A stretch of 64,000 nucleotides of DNA from Collinsella sp. 4_8_47FAA (lineage in GTDB: Bacteria > Actinomycetota > Coriobacteriia > Coriobacteriales > Coriobacteriaceae), in assembly GCF_000763055.1 (NCBI RefSeq), contig NZ_KN214135.1, positions 106,127-170,126 on the forward strand. Direction: 5' to 3'. Positions 6,889-15,934 of this stretch are shown one piece after another (positions within the stretch are counted from its first letter, which is position 1; every line of letters begins with the position of its first letter). The notes below the pieces were generated by a model. That model had not been told where the DNA came from, searched no databases, and saw nothing but the letters and a program-made list of their open reading frames with translations. The position numbers and the translations under genes were made by a program.

Positions 6889-6985
6889 GGCAAGTAGTAG
6901 CACAGCCTGGAGTGCCCTTGATGGAGGAGACCCCGGTTCAAATCCGGGCGCTTGCCGACAGCCGTCCCCCGGGACGGCTTTTTAT
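6889..6985 (+). ncRNA. tRNA-like small RNA gene, copy A, with its own terminator
   Basis: GGCAAGT (6889-6895) pairs with GCTTGCC (6950-6956) like an acceptor stem. GCAC-AGCCTGGA-GTGC (6900-6915) is a textbook D-arm with a GG-containing loop. CCCGG-TTCAAAT-CCGGG (6932-6948) is a textbook T-arm. Between the arms are only 16 nt (CCTTGATGGAGGAGAC) instead of about 23, leaving at best a 3-bp CCT/AGG hairpin where the anticodon arm should be. AGCCGTCC / GGACGGCT then TTTTT (6960-6985) terminates the transcript. It may be a new small RNA or a tRNA pseudogene; shared core sequence and covariation with copy B favour a maintained structure. Confidence 0.6.
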
Positions 6986-7027
6986 TGCCGATTTGAGGCA
7001 ATCACAAGCCCTTAACAAAGCCCCCTC

Positions 7028-7300
7028 TTGGCATCGAATTGGACGCTTTTGAGTCCACTAAATAGGACGAGCCGACGTCGACGCATCGGGCACCTTCCCG
7101 GCATCGCTGACAATCGATGCAAAAACGGAACGTCGTGCCCCAGTTATAGCTGGGACGACGACTTTATCGCGCTCAAGGCGTTTGTCAGGCTCTTCAGCGC
7201 TGGCTTAACCAGCCCGGAATCCGCTGATCAGCTAAGGCGTTATTTCATAAAATCGGATAAATTATTCAATGAGATACTTGGAAAGTCGAGAAGGGGCTAA
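7028..7300 (+). CDS. Low-confidence hypothetical ORF upstream of a 60-residue ORF
   Basis: The frame opens with TTG at 7028 and ends at 7300. Only the second half (WDDDFIALKAFVRLFSAGL, then RRYFIKSDKLFNEILGKSRR) looks protein-like; the first 40 residues are Arg-rich with no SD at the start, so the real start is unknown or the gene is a 3' remnant. Its stop lies just before the GTG of the next ORF, whose SD lies inside this frame, suggesting translational coupling. Confidence 0.35.
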   Translation: MASNWTLLSPLNRTSRRRRIGHLPGIADNRCKNGTSCPSYSWDDDFIALKAFVRLFSAGLTSPESADQLRRYFIKSDKLFNEILGKSRRG

Positions 7301-7301
7301 C

Positions 7302-7484
7302 GTGTACATCTACCTCAACAAGGACGACAGCGCAAAGCTGGATCGCCTTATGCGTGAGTACGAACGGGTCTTTCACGAGAGGTGCTACGCCTACTGCATG
7401 AGTGACCCCATTGCCGAGATAGAGAAGTGTCTGAAGACCGGCAAGCCGTCAAAAATCAAGCCTGAACCTGAGGCACTCTATTAG
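7302..7484 (+). CDS. Hypothetical protein, 60 residues
   Basis: GTG at 7302 preceded by GAGAAGGGG (good SD) gives MYIYLNKDDSAKLDRLMREY, then ERVFHERCYAYCMSDPIAEI and EKCLKTGKPSKIKPEPEALY. Mostly helical, three cysteines (CYAYC and one more), no membrane segment. An upstream in-frame ATG at 7269 has no clear SD. Function unknown; it lies beside the tRNA-like pair in an accessory stretch. Confidence 0.5.
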   Translation: MYIYLNKDDSAKLDRLMREYERVFHERCYAYCMSDPIAEIEKCLKTGKPSKIKPEPEALY

Positions 7485-7561
7485 AGCAGTTTAAGACCTC
7501 GCCTCGGCTGGGCTTTTCCGCCACAGCTTTAATCACGGACAGCATCTGCGCGGCGCTCAGC

Positions 7562-7595
7562 ACGGGGCAGTCCGCACTCCTGCGAGCTGCCCCGT
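7562..7595. terminator. GC-rich hairpin between convergent genes
   Basis: ACGGGGCAG pairs with CTGCCCCGT (9 bp, 16-nt loop). No real T-run on either strand, so only a weak candidate for ending the flanking convergent genes. Confidence 0.35.
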
Positions 7596-7637
7596 TCCTC
7601 TAGCTATCGGATCGCAGCGCCGACCGGCACTACTCCC

Positions 7638-8975
7638 CTACTTCCCAAAGATCGCGGCGAACAAGCCTTTTCGTTTGGGCTTTTCCTCTCGGTAGGAACC
7701 CTCGGCCACCGCTGCCACCTCACGCGGTTGCTCGCCGCCTCCACGGCGCACGATCTGATACAGGAACAGCGATTTAACGTATTTGACCTCGATGGGCGTG
7801 GCATGCACGGTACTTTCGTTCGATAGATGCAGGCTCGGGTTGAGCGGCGCCACCACATGCGTCTCACGCTTGTCGCTAAACACCACCGCGGCCGCGCGGC
7901 CCGTCTGACCGTTTACGGCAATGCGCACCTGCTCGCCATCGCGGCTGTCCGTCGCTGGGCGATCGACAAAGTAGACCGGTACCATCACCAGGCCGTCCTT
8001 ATGCTTGCGGGCCTTGCGCGCCCAGGCGCGGATGCTCTTTTTATTGAGCCCCAGCACCGCCTCGGCATCGTTGCCGGCAATGTCGAGCGCCAGCTTATCA
8101 ATGACCACCTGGTCCTTGGTAGACGCATCGACGGAGACAACGCGGAAGTCGCCTTCCTGCATGGCCGGGTCAAACGGCCCAACCTTGGCAAAGTCCCACG
8201 GCTCCAAAATGCCCATAAGGCGAACGTCCAGGTAGTTTGCCCGCGGATACGCCCAGTCGAGCACCTCGTAGTACACCAGGGTCTCCTTGCTCAGCCCCTT
8301 GCCCGGGAAGGACGCCATCATGCGCAAATCCGCGAGCGCCATGGGGAAGTAGAAGAGCATCATGTCATTTTGAATCGCGTCTTCCACGTCGTGCCCGGCA
8401 AAGGCATCGGGATACTGGCGCACCAGCTGCAGCGCGTTGGCACGTGCCTGCTGCGGCGTTATCTCGCAAGGAATACCCTGCTCAGGCACGTACTCGGCAC
8501 CAACGCCCATGGTCAGACGCTTGCTAAAGGTACCGGGCTTGAGTAGGTCGGCAACGCCGATCTTATTACCGCAGGACGGGCACTCAAACACGCGCTGGGT
8601 CGATGACCCCTCAAAGGACGCACCGCAGAAGGGGCAGGGAATGCTCACGTGCGCTGCCTCTTGAAACTCCTGCGCCGTGCCGCGGTCCTCCCACAGCAGA
8701 TGCTCCAGAACCGACTGGTTGCGCCAGTGTGAATTAAAGAAATACCAGTCGGGGTCCACCGGACGCTCGAGCTGCGACACATGGGTGAGCTTAAGCAGTC
8801 CATCGACAACCGTCAGCGGCGTATGGCGAATGCCCAGGGCGCTCTTGGGCTCCCCCGCATCGGCCTGCCACGGGATGACCGTGCCGCAATAGGCGCACTC
8901 AAAGCTGCGTTTAGCCTGGTGTGAGTACATAGGACCGCCGCAGTTTTGGCATTTAATGGCAAACATCTCGTCCAT
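7638..8975 (-). CDS. Zinc-ribbon protein of unknown function, 445 residues
   Basis: Starts MDEMFAIKCQNCGGPMYSHQ after AAAGGAGG. Two zinc ribbons are visible: CxxC...CxxC at residues about 9-30 (CQNC, CAYC) and at about 114-134 (CPFC, CPSC). The rest is a mixed alpha/beta domain with no recognised catalytic motif and no membrane helix, ending in a basic tail, KPKRKGLFAAIFGK. The paired N-terminal ribbons resemble those of large bacterial proteins often annotated only as zinc-ribbon or TFIIB-like. A nucleic-acid or protein-scaffold role is possible but not shown. Confidence 0.75.
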   Translation of the reverse strand: MDEMFAIKCQNCGGPMYSHQAKRSFECAYCGTVIPWQADAGEPKSALGIRHTPLTVVDGLLKLTHVSQLERPVDPDWYFFNSHWRNQSVLEHLLWEDRGTAQEFQEAAHVSIPCPFCGASFEGSSTQRVFECPSCGNKIGVADLLKPGTFSKRLTMGVGAEYVPEQGIPCEITPQQARANALQLVRQYPDAFAGHDVEDAIQNDMMLFYFPMALADLRMMASFPGKGLSKETLVYYEVLDWAYPRANYLDVRLMGILEPWDFAKVGPFDPAMQEGDFRVVSVDASTKDQVVIDKLALDIAGNDAEAVLGLNKKSIRAWARKARKHKDGLVMVPVYFVDRPATDSRDGEQVRIAVNGQTGRAAAVVFSDKRETHVVAPLNPSLHLSNESTVHATPIEVKYVKSLFLYQIVRRGGGEQPREVAAVAEGSYREEKPKRKGLFAAIFGK

Positions 8976-9193
8976 AGAAACGTCCTCCTTTGCACAGGGG
9001 CTGTCAACATTAAGTATGTCGGGCAGGCAGGCACATGCCCATACCCATGTGGCCCAAAATGGAGCACCCGGTCGGACAAGAAGGGCCGCTCGTTAGCTCG
9101 AGCAGACCATTGCTGCATTTTCTAAGCATCGGCGCACGGTGCGCTCATGCGAGCTACACTATCCCCTTAAACAAGGATGCGAGGAGATACGCC

Positions 9194-10375
9194 ATGCTAT
9201 TTGTAAATCGGCTGGTACATACGCTTGTTCCCGGCGACAAGGGCGAGCCGTTCGATACAACTTGTCGCACCAACGCGGGCTTTGCCGCAAGCCTCATCTG
9301 CATTGGCCTCAACATTACCCTGTGCCTAGCCAAGGGCATCGCGGGTCTGCTCGCCGGCTCTGTCTCGCTTATCGCCGACGCCTTCAACAACCTCTCCGAC
9401 GCCTCGAGCAACATCGTGAGCCTGCTCGGGTTCCGCCTTGCCAGCCGCCCGGCCGACGAAGGTCACCCCTATGGCCACGGCCGCTACGAATACCTCGCCG
9501 GTCTGTTTGTCGCCGTCCTCGTTTGTGCCGTCGGCATCAACCTGGTGCTCGAGTCCATTACCAAGATCATCAAGCCCTCCCCCACCGCTTACACGCTCGT
9601 TTCCCTTGCGGCACTGGCTACATCCATGCTCGTTAAGCTCTGGATGGCCGCATTCAACCGCACGTTGGGCGATCGCATCGACTCGGAGACGCTCATCGCC
9701 ACGGCGCAGGACTCCAAAAACGATGTCATCGCCTCGGGTTCGGTCTTGGCGGCGGCGCTTATTTCGCAGACGACAGGCTTTGATCTCGACGGCTGGGCAG
9801 GTCTGGGCGTGGGCATCTTCATTTGCATCAGCGGCATGGGCCTGGTGCGCGACGCCATCAGCCCGCTGCTGGGACAAGCGCCCGACCCCAAGCTCGTCCA
9901 GGAAATCCGCGACAGGATTATGTCGTACCCCCAGGTCCTGGGCACGCACGACCTTATGGTGCACGACTACGGCCCCGGCCGTCAGTTTGCCAGTGCACAC
10001 GTGGAAATGCCCGGCGAGGGCGATGCCTTTGAGCACCACGAGATTCTGGACACCATCGAACACGACATCAAACGTCAGATGGGCATCGCCATCACGCTGC
10101 ACTGCGACCCCATTGCAACAACCGGTGACGATCTACGCGGCTGGGTCAAGCGCGGCGTAGCGCAGATCGACCCCGCGCTTTCCATCCACGACTTGCACGA
10201 ACACGATGACCTTGTGTCATTTGACCTGGTGCGTCCCGACGACTTTCACATCTCCGACGACGAGCTGTTGGAACGCGTGACGCATATCGTGCACGAGCGC
10301 AGGCCCGATGCATCATGCGTCGTCACGTTTGACTCCGGCTTTAGCTCGCCCGAGCGTCCGGCCGAACAGTTGTAG
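9194..10375 (+). CDS. Cation diffusion facilitator family transporter
   Basis: 393 residues from ATG 9194 with GAGGAG upstream. CDF proteins export divalent metals (Zn, Mn, Fe or Co) in exchange for protons at the cytoplasmic membrane. The metal-site motifs are SLIADAFNNLSDASSN (Asp62 and Asp69 in the second helix) and DSKNDVIASG (fifth helix); HPYGHGRYEYLAGL is the conserved loop between them. The cytoplasmic C-terminal domain (VHDYGPGRQFASAHVEMPGE) is present and followed by about 90 extra residues, longer than minimal CDF proteins. The Asp-Asp type first site is often seen in Mn/Fe exporters, but the substrate is not decided by this alone. Confidence 0.92.
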   Translation: MLFVNRLVHTLVPGDKGEPFDTTCRTNAGFAASLICIGLNITLCLAKGIAGLLAGSVSLIADAFNNLSDASSNIVSLLGFRLASRPADEGHPYGHGRYEYLAGLFVAVLVCAVGINLVLESITKIIKPSPTAYTLVSLAALATSMLVKLWMAAFNRTLGDRIDSETLIATAQDSKNDVIASGSVLAAALISQTTGFDLDGWAGLGVGIFICISGMGLVRDAISPLLGQAPDPKLVQEIRDRIMSYPQVLGTHDLMVHDYGPGRQFASAHVEMPGEGDAFEHHEILDTIEHDIKRQMGIAITLHCDPIATTGDDLRGWVKRGVAQIDPALSIHDLHEHDDLVSFDLVRPDDFHISDDELLERVTHIVHERRPDASCVVTFDSGFSSPERPAEQL

Positions 10376-10388
10376 CCCCACTCAGCCG

Positions 10389-11351
10389 CTAGTTTTCCTG
10401 TGCGCCCGAAATACCGTTTTGCAGCGCGTCCCAGGCATTGGTAGCCATATCGCCCAGATTCTGAGCAGTATCGCCGAGGTTTTGCGCCGTATCGCCCAGC
10501 TCTTGCGCCTTGTCTCCCAACTCCTGTGCCTTGTTGCTCAGGTCCTCCAGCGTGTTGGAGCTCGAATCGTCGGTGCCGCTTTGGCCGTCGGACGAGTTGC
10601 CCGAGCCGTTCTTGTGCGTGAGTTGAATTTCGAGGTTACCGTTGTCGTTATAGTAGGCAGAAGTAACAACCCAGTTGGCATCGACGACGGGCGTCGAGCC
10701 GTCGTCAGTCAGAATCACAGCATTCGAAAGATCAGCCCCGCGTGACTTGAGGAGCTTTTTGGCATTAGACCAGTACTGCCCCGGGATATCGCCCAGATCG
10801 ACGGTGCTAGACGGGGCAGACTCGGTTTGCTCGGCAGTGGTATCGGCCGTTGAACTCCCTCGCTTGTTGAGCATGCCCGAAACGATGGCAAACACAACCG
10901 ACAGCGCAAAAAAGATCGCCAGCACAATGAGGATCTTCTTGATAACGCTCGACGAACGCGACGGAGCCTCTTCCTCGTCCTCACCATACTGCGGAATCGA
11001 CTTGGGATACTCGCGATAGGGCTGGCGCGCATACGGATCGCGCGATTCATAACGAGGCTGGGCCTGCGCCGTGCGCGGCATATACGTCGTCTGCTGAGGC
11101 TGCGGAATGGGATTTTGCGGCAGGTTGTTATAGGCATCTGCCACCGCATTGCCATACGGGTCCTGCGGTGCATAATCAAACGGATCCCGTGGTGTATCGC
11201 CATAGCCCATAACCCGTGTGGGTTCGGCAGACGCCTGCGTCGCATCGGGAGCAGCATTGCCGGGGTTCGACACGATGCGGGTCGCATCGGCGCTGCCGCC
11301 AGCCTGTGCGGAGCCATATCCGCCCATCACGGTCGTCTTGTCCTGGTCCAT
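10389..11351 (-). CDS. Membrane-anchored protein with C-terminal heptad repeats
   Basis: 320 residues. The N-terminal 130 are low-complexity (Gln/Pro/Tyr/Asp rich, MDQDKTTVMGGYGSAQAGGS), followed by an acidic patch, one membrane helix (about 137-162, KKILIVLAIFFALSVVFAIV), an external domain (about 185-255, IPGQYWSNAKKLLKSRGADL, then NWVVTSAYYNDNGNLEIQL) and a C-terminal run of 7-residue repeats (AQELGDK, AQELGDT, AQNLGDT, AQNLGDM) that would form an amphipathic helix. The topology (disordered cytoplasmic side, single helix, small external domain) recalls actinobacterial cell-envelope proteins. It is convergent with the cation transporter. Function unknown. Confidence 0.75.
   Translation of the reverse strand: MDQDKTTVMGGYGSAQAGGSADATRIVSNPGNAAPDATQASAEPTRVMGYGDTPRDPFDYAPQDPYGNAVADAYNNLPQNPIPQPQQTTYMPRTAQAQPRYESRDPYARQPYREYPKSIPQYGEDEEEAPSRSSSVIKKILIVLAIFFALSVVFAIVSGMLNKRGSSTADTTAEQTESAPSSTVDLGDIPGQYWSNAKKLLKSRGADLSNAVILTDDGSTPVVDANWVVTSAYYNDNGNLEIQLTHKNGSGNSSDGQSGTDDSSSNTLEDLSNKAQELGDKAQELGDTAQNLGDTAQNLGDMATNAWDALQNGISGAQEN
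10446..10541 (-). repeat. 21-bp tandem repeat encoding heptads
   Basis: About four and a half imperfect copies with a 21-bp period (unit like TATCGCCCAGCTCTTGCGC) encode the AQELGD-type heptads of the membrane protein. In-frame length change by slippage is likely. Confidence 0.75.
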
Positions 11352-11488
11352 GCAACGTTTCCTTTCCGTCGCCTGTAAGCATCAAGTTATCCATGCATTC
11401 TACCCGCGCAAAAGCCTATGATGGGCAAAGGCCGTCGGTATCTACAAGACATGCGCGGCCGACGGTTACAAGCGAATCGAGAAACGTC

Positions 11489-11725
11489 ATGGCAAAAAGC
11501 AAGCTCATCAAAGACACAACGCGCGCCGAACGTGAAGAAATCATCAAGCTGGCACTCGCGGGCTGCGGCAACGGCAGCTGCGATAACTGCGGCAGCTGCA
11601 GCTTGGGGGCAGGCGACCCGTACGGTACCTACCAGCCCTACATTGACGGCGAGATGGAAATCGCCGATATCAACATGATGGTCGCCGAGCGCAACGCCAA
11701 ACTCTTCGGCCTTCAGCGCGGATAG
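11489..11725 (+). CDS. Small cysteine-rich protein, 78 residues
   Basis: MAKSKLIKDTTRAEREEIIK, then a cluster GCGNGSCDNCGSC with five cysteines in 14 residues, then GAGDPYGTYQPYIDGEMEIA and ADINMMVAERNAKLFGLQRG. Charged and helical outside the cluster, with no signal peptide. The CxxxxCxxCxxC spacing could bind zinc or an iron-sulfur cluster. Only a weak SD is visible (GAG before ATG 11489). It is divergent from the membrane protein gene and convergent with fhs. I do not recognise the family. Confidence 0.7.
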   Translation: MAKSKLIKDTTRAEREEIIKLALAGCGNGSCDNCGSCSLGAGDPYGTYQPYIDGEMEIADINMMVAERNAKLFGLQRG

Positions 11726-11726
11726 A

Positions 11727-11764
11727 AAACAAAAGCCCCGCCGGGCCATGGGGCACGGCGGGGC
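11727..11764 (-). terminator. Intrinsic terminator of fhs
   Basis: GCCCCGCCG / CGGCGGGGC (11735-11743, 11756-11764); read on the minus strand it runs into CTTTTGTTTTC. Confidence 0.88.
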
Positions 11765-11789
11765 AATCAAGCGGCTATGCGCGGCAGGC

Positions 11790-13457
11790 TTAGAACAGAC
11801 CGGTGATGTTGCCGTCGTTGTCGACGTCGATGTTCTCGGCCGCGGGAACCTTGGGCAGGCCCGGCATGGTCAGAACGCTGCCGGTCAGCGCGACCACAAA
11901 GTGGGCACCGGCGGAAACCTTGAGCTCGCGCACGGTGATGCGGAAGCCCTCGGGAGCGCCCAGCGCCTTAGCGTTGTCGCTAAAGCTGTACTGCGTCTTG
12001 GCCACGCATACCGGCAGGTTGCCAAAGCCGTTCTCGCGCAGCTCGGCGAGCTGGCGCTTGGCAGCCGGCGTAAAGTCGACGCCGTCGGCGCGGTAGACCT
12101 TGGTGGCAACAGCCTCGAGGGCGTCGGCCACATCGGCACCGTCCTCGTAGGCAAACTTGAGCTCGCTCGGCTGCTCGATCAAGCGCATGACCTCATCGGC
12201 CAGGTCGAGCGCGCCCTCGCCGCCCTTGGCCCAGACCTCGGAAAGCTTAACGTTGACACCCAGCTTCTGGCACTCTGACTCGATGAGGGTGAGCTCGGCC
12301 TCGGTGTCCGTCGGGAAGCGGTTGATGGCGACCACGCAGGGCAGACCGTAGACGTTCTGGATATTGTCGACGTGGCGCAGCAGGTTGGGCATACCGGCCT
12401 TAAGGGCCTCGAGGTTTTCCTCGTTAAGATCGGCCTTGGCAACACCGCCGTTGTACTTAAGGGCGCGAGCGGTCGCGACGACCACGACGGCGTTGGGACG
12501 AACGCCCGTCATGCGGCACTTGATGTCGAGGAATTTCTCGGCACCCAAGTCGGCACCGAAACCGGCCTCGGTAATGGCGACATCGCCAAAACGCATAGCC
12601 ATACGCGTGGCCATGATGGAGTTGCAGCCGTGGGCGATATTGGCGAAGGGACCGCCGTGGACAAACGCGGGTGTACCCTCGAGCGTCTGCACCAGATTGG
12701 GCTTGAGCGCATCCTTGAGCAGTGCGGCCATAGCTCCCTGGGCCTTAAGGTCGCGTGCACGGACGGGCTCGCCGGCATAGCTGTAGCCGACAACGATCTC
12801 GCCCAAGCGCTCCTTAAGATCGTTGATGCTCGTGGACAGGCACAGGATCGCCATGACCTCGGAGGCAACGGTGATATCGAAGCCGTCCTCGCGCGGCACG
12901 CCCTGGGCCTTGCCGCCGATGCCGTCAATCACATGGCGCAGCTGGCGGTCGTTCATATCGACGACGCGCTTCCAGGTGATGCGCTTAACATCGATACCGA
13001 GCTGGTTGCCCTGCTGAATATGGTTGTCGAGCATGGCAGCCAGCAGGTTGTTGGCGGCACCGATAGCATGGAAGTCACCGGTAAAGTGCAGGTTGATGTC
13101 CTCCATGGGGATGACCTGGGCCCAGCCGCCACCGGCGGCACCGCCCTTGACACCAAAGACAGGGCCGAGCGAAGGCTCACGCAGGGCCACAGCGCTCTTG
13201 ACGCCGCGACGGCGCAGGCCATCGGCCAGGCCGATGGTCGTGGTGGTCTTGCCCTCGCCGGCGGGCGTGGGATTGATAGCGGTCACGAGGACAAGCTTGG
13301 CCTGGTGATCAGTTGGCTCGTTGAGCAGAGAGTAGTCGACCTTAGCCTTGTCGAAGCCGTACGGAATCAGGTGCTTTACGTCGACGCCGGCGTTCTTGGC
13401 AACCTCGGTAATGGGCAGCGGCGTGACGGAACGTGCGATTTCGATGTCAGTAGGCAT
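11790..13457 (-). CDS. fhs: Formate-tetrahydrofolate ligase
   Basis: 555 residues, the usual Fhs length. It makes 10-formyl-THF from formate, THF and ATP in the cytosol, feeding purine synthesis or one-carbon reduction. The P-loop [18 protein letters not shown] near residue 65 and [20 protein letters not shown] near 120 are diagnostic. I chose ATG at 13457 ([19 protein letters not shown]) because AAAGGA precedes it; an upstream in-frame ATG lacks an SD and adds unrelated residues. It is a single-gene unit ended by the terminator at 11727-11764, and works with FolD and FchA encoded at 0.4-1.9 kb. Confidence 0.97.
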   Translation of the reverse strand: MPTDIEIARSVTPLPITEVAKNAGVDVKHLIPYGFDKAKVDYSLLNEPTDHQAKLVLVTAINPTPAGEGKTTTTIGLADGLRRRGVKSAVALREPSLGPVFGVKGGAAGGGWAQVIPMEDINLHFTGDFHAIGAANNLLAAMLDNHIQQGNQLGIDVKRITWKRVVDMNDRQLRHVIDGIGGKAQGVPREDGFDITVASEVMAILCLSTSINDLKERLGEIVVGYSYAGEPVRARDLKAQGAMAALLKDALKPNLVQTLEGTPAFVHGGPFANIAHGCNSIMATRMAMRFGDVAITEAGFGADLGAEKFLDIKCRMTGVRPNAVVVVATARALKYNGGVAKADLNEENLEALKAGMPNLLRHVDNIQNVYGLPCVVAINRFPTDTEAELTLIESECQKLGVNVKLSEVWAKGGEGALDLADEVMRLIEQPSELKFAYEDGADVADALEAVATKVYRADGVDFTPAAKRQLAELRENGFGNLPVCVAKTQYSFSDNAKALGAPEGFRITVRELKVSAGAHFVVALTGSVLTMPGLPKVPAAENIDVDNDGNITGLF

Positions 13458-13588
13458 GGGCGGTCCTTTCGTTACCGGATGAGAAAAAGACCAATTCAGC
13501 ATAGCACGGGCGCGCAATAGTAAAGTACCCGCAACCGACAAACGGCGATATGTTTATCCAATGCTCAGCGATAGCCTACAAACCCGTC

Positions 13589-14659
13589 CTAAACGGTCGG
13601 CTCAATTCCTAAGTGTTCAAAGGTGCGAAGCGTTGCCTGGCGGCCCTGGGGCGTGCGAATCATCAAACCGCACTGCAGCAGATAGGGCTCGTAGACATCC
13701 TCGAGCGTTCCCGGGTCCTCGCCAACCGCGCTGGCAAGCGTCGTCAGGCCCACGGCACGGCCGGAGAACGTCTTGGCAAGCGTCTCCAAGATGCGAATAT
13801 CCATCCAGTCCAGGCCGAGCTCGTCAATCTCGAAGAACTCGAGCGCCTGACGGCAGATATCGAGCTCGATAGGACCGTTGCCGCGCACCTGCGCATAGTC
13901 GCGCACGCGTTTGAGCAGACGGTTAGCCAAGCGCGGCGTGCCACGCGAGCGCGAGCCGATCTCGAGCGCGCTGGGATGGTCGATTGTCACGCCCAAAATG
14001 GTCGCCGAGCGCGTCACAATCTGGGCGAGTTCCTCGACGGTGTAGTAATCCAGACGATACGAGATGCCAAAGCGATCGCGCAGTGGACCCGTGAGCATGC
14101 CCGAACGGGTCGTGGCCGCCACCAGCGTAAACTTGGGAATATCCAGGCGAATCGAGCGCGCCGCCGGGCCCTTACCGATCACGATATCGAGCGCAAAGTC
14201 CTCCATCGCGGGATACAGAACTTCCTCGACCGAACGGTTCAGACGGTGGATCTCGTCGATAAACAGCACATCACCCGGCTGCAAGTTAGTAAGGATGGCC
14301 GCCAGGTCGCCCGTGCGCGCGATGGCGGGGCCACTCGTGGTCTTAATCTGAGCGCCCAGCTCGTTGGCGATAACGGTGGCCAGCGTGGTCTTGCCCAGGC
14401 CCGGAGGACCCGAGAAAATCACGTGGTCGAGCGTCTCGCCACGGTTCTGCGCCGCTTCGATCAACACGCGCAGGCTCTGCTTGATGTGCTCCTGGCCGCA
14501 GTAGTCGTCCAGGCGCTGGGGGCGCAAAGTGCGGTCGACATCGAGGTCCTCGGCCGTCAGCTCCGAGCCCACCATGCGCTCGCCGTGCGCCATGGATGCC
14601 GCCGGCGAGTTACCGGGCGTCGCCCACAGGTCCTGAGAGTCATCGGCTTCCCACATCAC
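13589..14659 (-). CDS. ruvB: Holliday junction branch migration ATPase RuvB
   Basis: 356 residues. RuvB is the hexameric AAA+ motor that drives branch migration with RuvA. Visible: Walker [10 protein letters not shown] (about 85), Walker [21 protein letters not shown], sensor [17 protein letters not shown] with the arginine finger region, and the winged-helix end ([20 protein letters not shown]). Last gene of ruvCAB: its ATG overlaps the ruvA stop (ATGA), so translation is coupled. Confidence 0.98.
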   Translation of the reverse strand: MMWEADDSQDLWATPGNSPAASMAHGERMVGSELTAEDLDVDRTLRPQRLDDYCGQEHIKQSLRVLIEAAQNRGETLDHVIFSGPPGLGKTTLATVIANELGAQIKTTSGPAIARTGDLAAILTNLQPGDVLFIDEIHRLNRSVEEVLYPAMEDFALDIVIGKGPAARSIRLDIPKFTLVAATTRSGMLTGPLRDRFGISYRLDYYTVEELAQIVTRSATILGVTIDHPSALEIGSRSRGTPRLANRLLKRVRDYAQVRGNGPIELDICRQALEFFEIDELGLDWMDIRILETLAKTFSGRAVGLTTLASAVGEDPGTLEDVYEPYLLQCGLMIRTPQGRQATLRTFEHLGIEPTV

Positions 14660-15276
14660 GCATCCATTCCGAGTCGCTTAAGCGCCGCGCCGAGCAGATC
14701 CTCGACACGCATATTCTGCCCATCATACCCGCTCAGGGCAACATCGGTCTCCTGCGGGCTAAAGCCCATGGAAAGGAGCGCCGCACGGGCATCATCGATG
14801 GCCGAGGGAGCAGCAGCGGGCACGGGCATCGCAACCTGGCCGGGAATCACGTCGACCGGCACAAAGCCCTTATCCTTGGCAAAGGTGCTCTTGAGTTCCA
14901 GGATCAGGCGCTGAGCTGTCTTTTTGCCCACACCGGGAACCTTGGCCATACCCTTGTCGTCCTCGGCCATTACCAGGGAATACAGCTGTCCCACGGTATA
15001 GGTAGAGAGCACGGCGAGCGCCAGGCGCGGGCCAACGCCCGACACGGACACGAGCCGATCGAACATCGTGCGCTCGTCCTTGGAGGCAAAACCAAAGAGC
15101 GTCATGGCATCCTCGCGCACCTGCATACGGGTATAGAGGCGCACCTCGCCGCCGGGTGCAGGCAGCGTGGCGGCAGTGCTGCCCGAGATGCCGAGCTCAA
15201 AGCCCACGCCCGATACATCGACAACGGCCGAGCTCATCGTGGCCTCGATAAGCGTTCCATGGAGCTGGGAGATCAT
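14656..15276 (-). CDS. ruvA: Holliday junction-binding protein RuvA
   Basis: 206 residues. It binds the four-way junction as a tetramer and recruits RuvB. The N-terminal OB fold ([20 protein letters not shown]), two helix-hairpin-helix motifs ([17 protein letters not shown] and [20 protein letters not shown]) and the C-terminal RuvB-contacting domain ([20 protein letters not shown]) are all present. Start overlaps the ruvC stop by one base (TGATG). Confidence 0.98.
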   Translation of the reverse strand: MISQLHGTLIEATMSSAVVDVSGVGFELGISGSTAATLPAPGGEVRLYTRMQVREDAMTLFGFASKDERTMFDRLVSVSGVGPRLALAVLSTYTVGQLYSLVMAEDDKGMAKVPGVGKKTAQRLILELKSTFAKDKGFVPVDVIPGQVAMPVPAAAPSAIDDARAALLSMGFSPQETDVALSGYDGQNMRVEDLLGAALKRLGMDA

Positions 15277-15797
15277 CAGTATCCGGTTCCTCTCTGTTGA
15301 TAGAACTCGCCACCGGTAAGCGCCCGGGTGCGGCTGAGGTTAACGTGACAGATGGCGCAGGCCAGAGCATCGGCGGCATGGTCGGGATGCGGGTCGTGAT
15401 CGAGCTGCGTGAGCGTACGAACCATATACGCGACCTGCCGTTTGTCCGCGGCGCCGGTGCCCACAACGGCCTGCTTAATCTGCATAGGCGTGTACTCGCC
15501 AATCTCGAGCGCGCACTCCGAAAGAGCCACGAGTGCAGCACCGCGGGCATGCGCCGTGGGGATGGCCGAGCGAACGTTGGCGCCAAAGTAAATGCTCTCG
15601 ATAGCAGCGGTATCTGGTCGATAACGCTCCACAACACCCTTGAGGTCGCGGGCGATATGCGACAGGCGCACCGCGAGCGGACTGCCCGCGCTGGTCTCGA
15701 TACAACCGTAGGCACGGCAGCGAACCTCGCCGCGCCGCTCCTCGATAATCCCCCAACCCGTATGGGCCAAACCGGGGTCGATACCCAAAATGACCAA
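15276..15797 (-). CDS. ruvC: Holliday junction resolvase RuvC
   Basis: 173 residues. The dimeric endonuclease cleaves Holliday junctions. Catalytic acidic residues are in ILGIDPGLAHTGWG (first Asp), IESIYFG (Glu) and HPDHAADALACAICH (C-terminal His/Asp pair). I chose a TTG start at 15797 (reading VILGIDPG after the initiator) because AGGGGAGG lies 5 nt before it; the frame extends to another TTG at 15818 without an SD. First gene of ruvCAB, overlapping ruvA by one base. Confidence 0.96.
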   Translation of the reverse strand: MVILGIDPGLAHTGWGIIEERRGEVRCRAYGCIETSAGSPLAVRLSHIARDLKGVVERYRPDTAAIESIYFGANVRSAIPTAHARGAALVALSECALEIGEYTPMQIKQAVVGTGAADKRQVAYMVRTLTQLDHDPHPDHAADALACAICHVNLSRTRALTGGEFYQQRGTGY

Positions 15798-15934
15798 GCC
15801 AACCTCCCCTCGCCACAAGCACGGCGCAAGGCAAGGCCCCGCGCATCATTCACGAACGTCTGTTCTAGAATAACACAACAGGGCCGAGGTGCTTAGTTGA
15901 AGTATCGGGGTTGGGAGCGAATCCCATCCCATAG

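Noticed and set aside
6889-6956. Calling copy A a normal tRNA
   Set aside because: Acceptor-, D- and T-arm-like parts fit, but the gap between D- and T-stems is about 7 nt too short for an anticodon arm, and no anticodon can be assigned.
6768-7001. 77-codon minus-strand ORF across copy A
   Set aside because: Its middle is simply the reverse reading of the tRNA-like element; no start signal.
10446-10541. CRISPR array
   Set aside because: The 21-bp repeats are contiguous with no spacers and encode protein heptads in frame.
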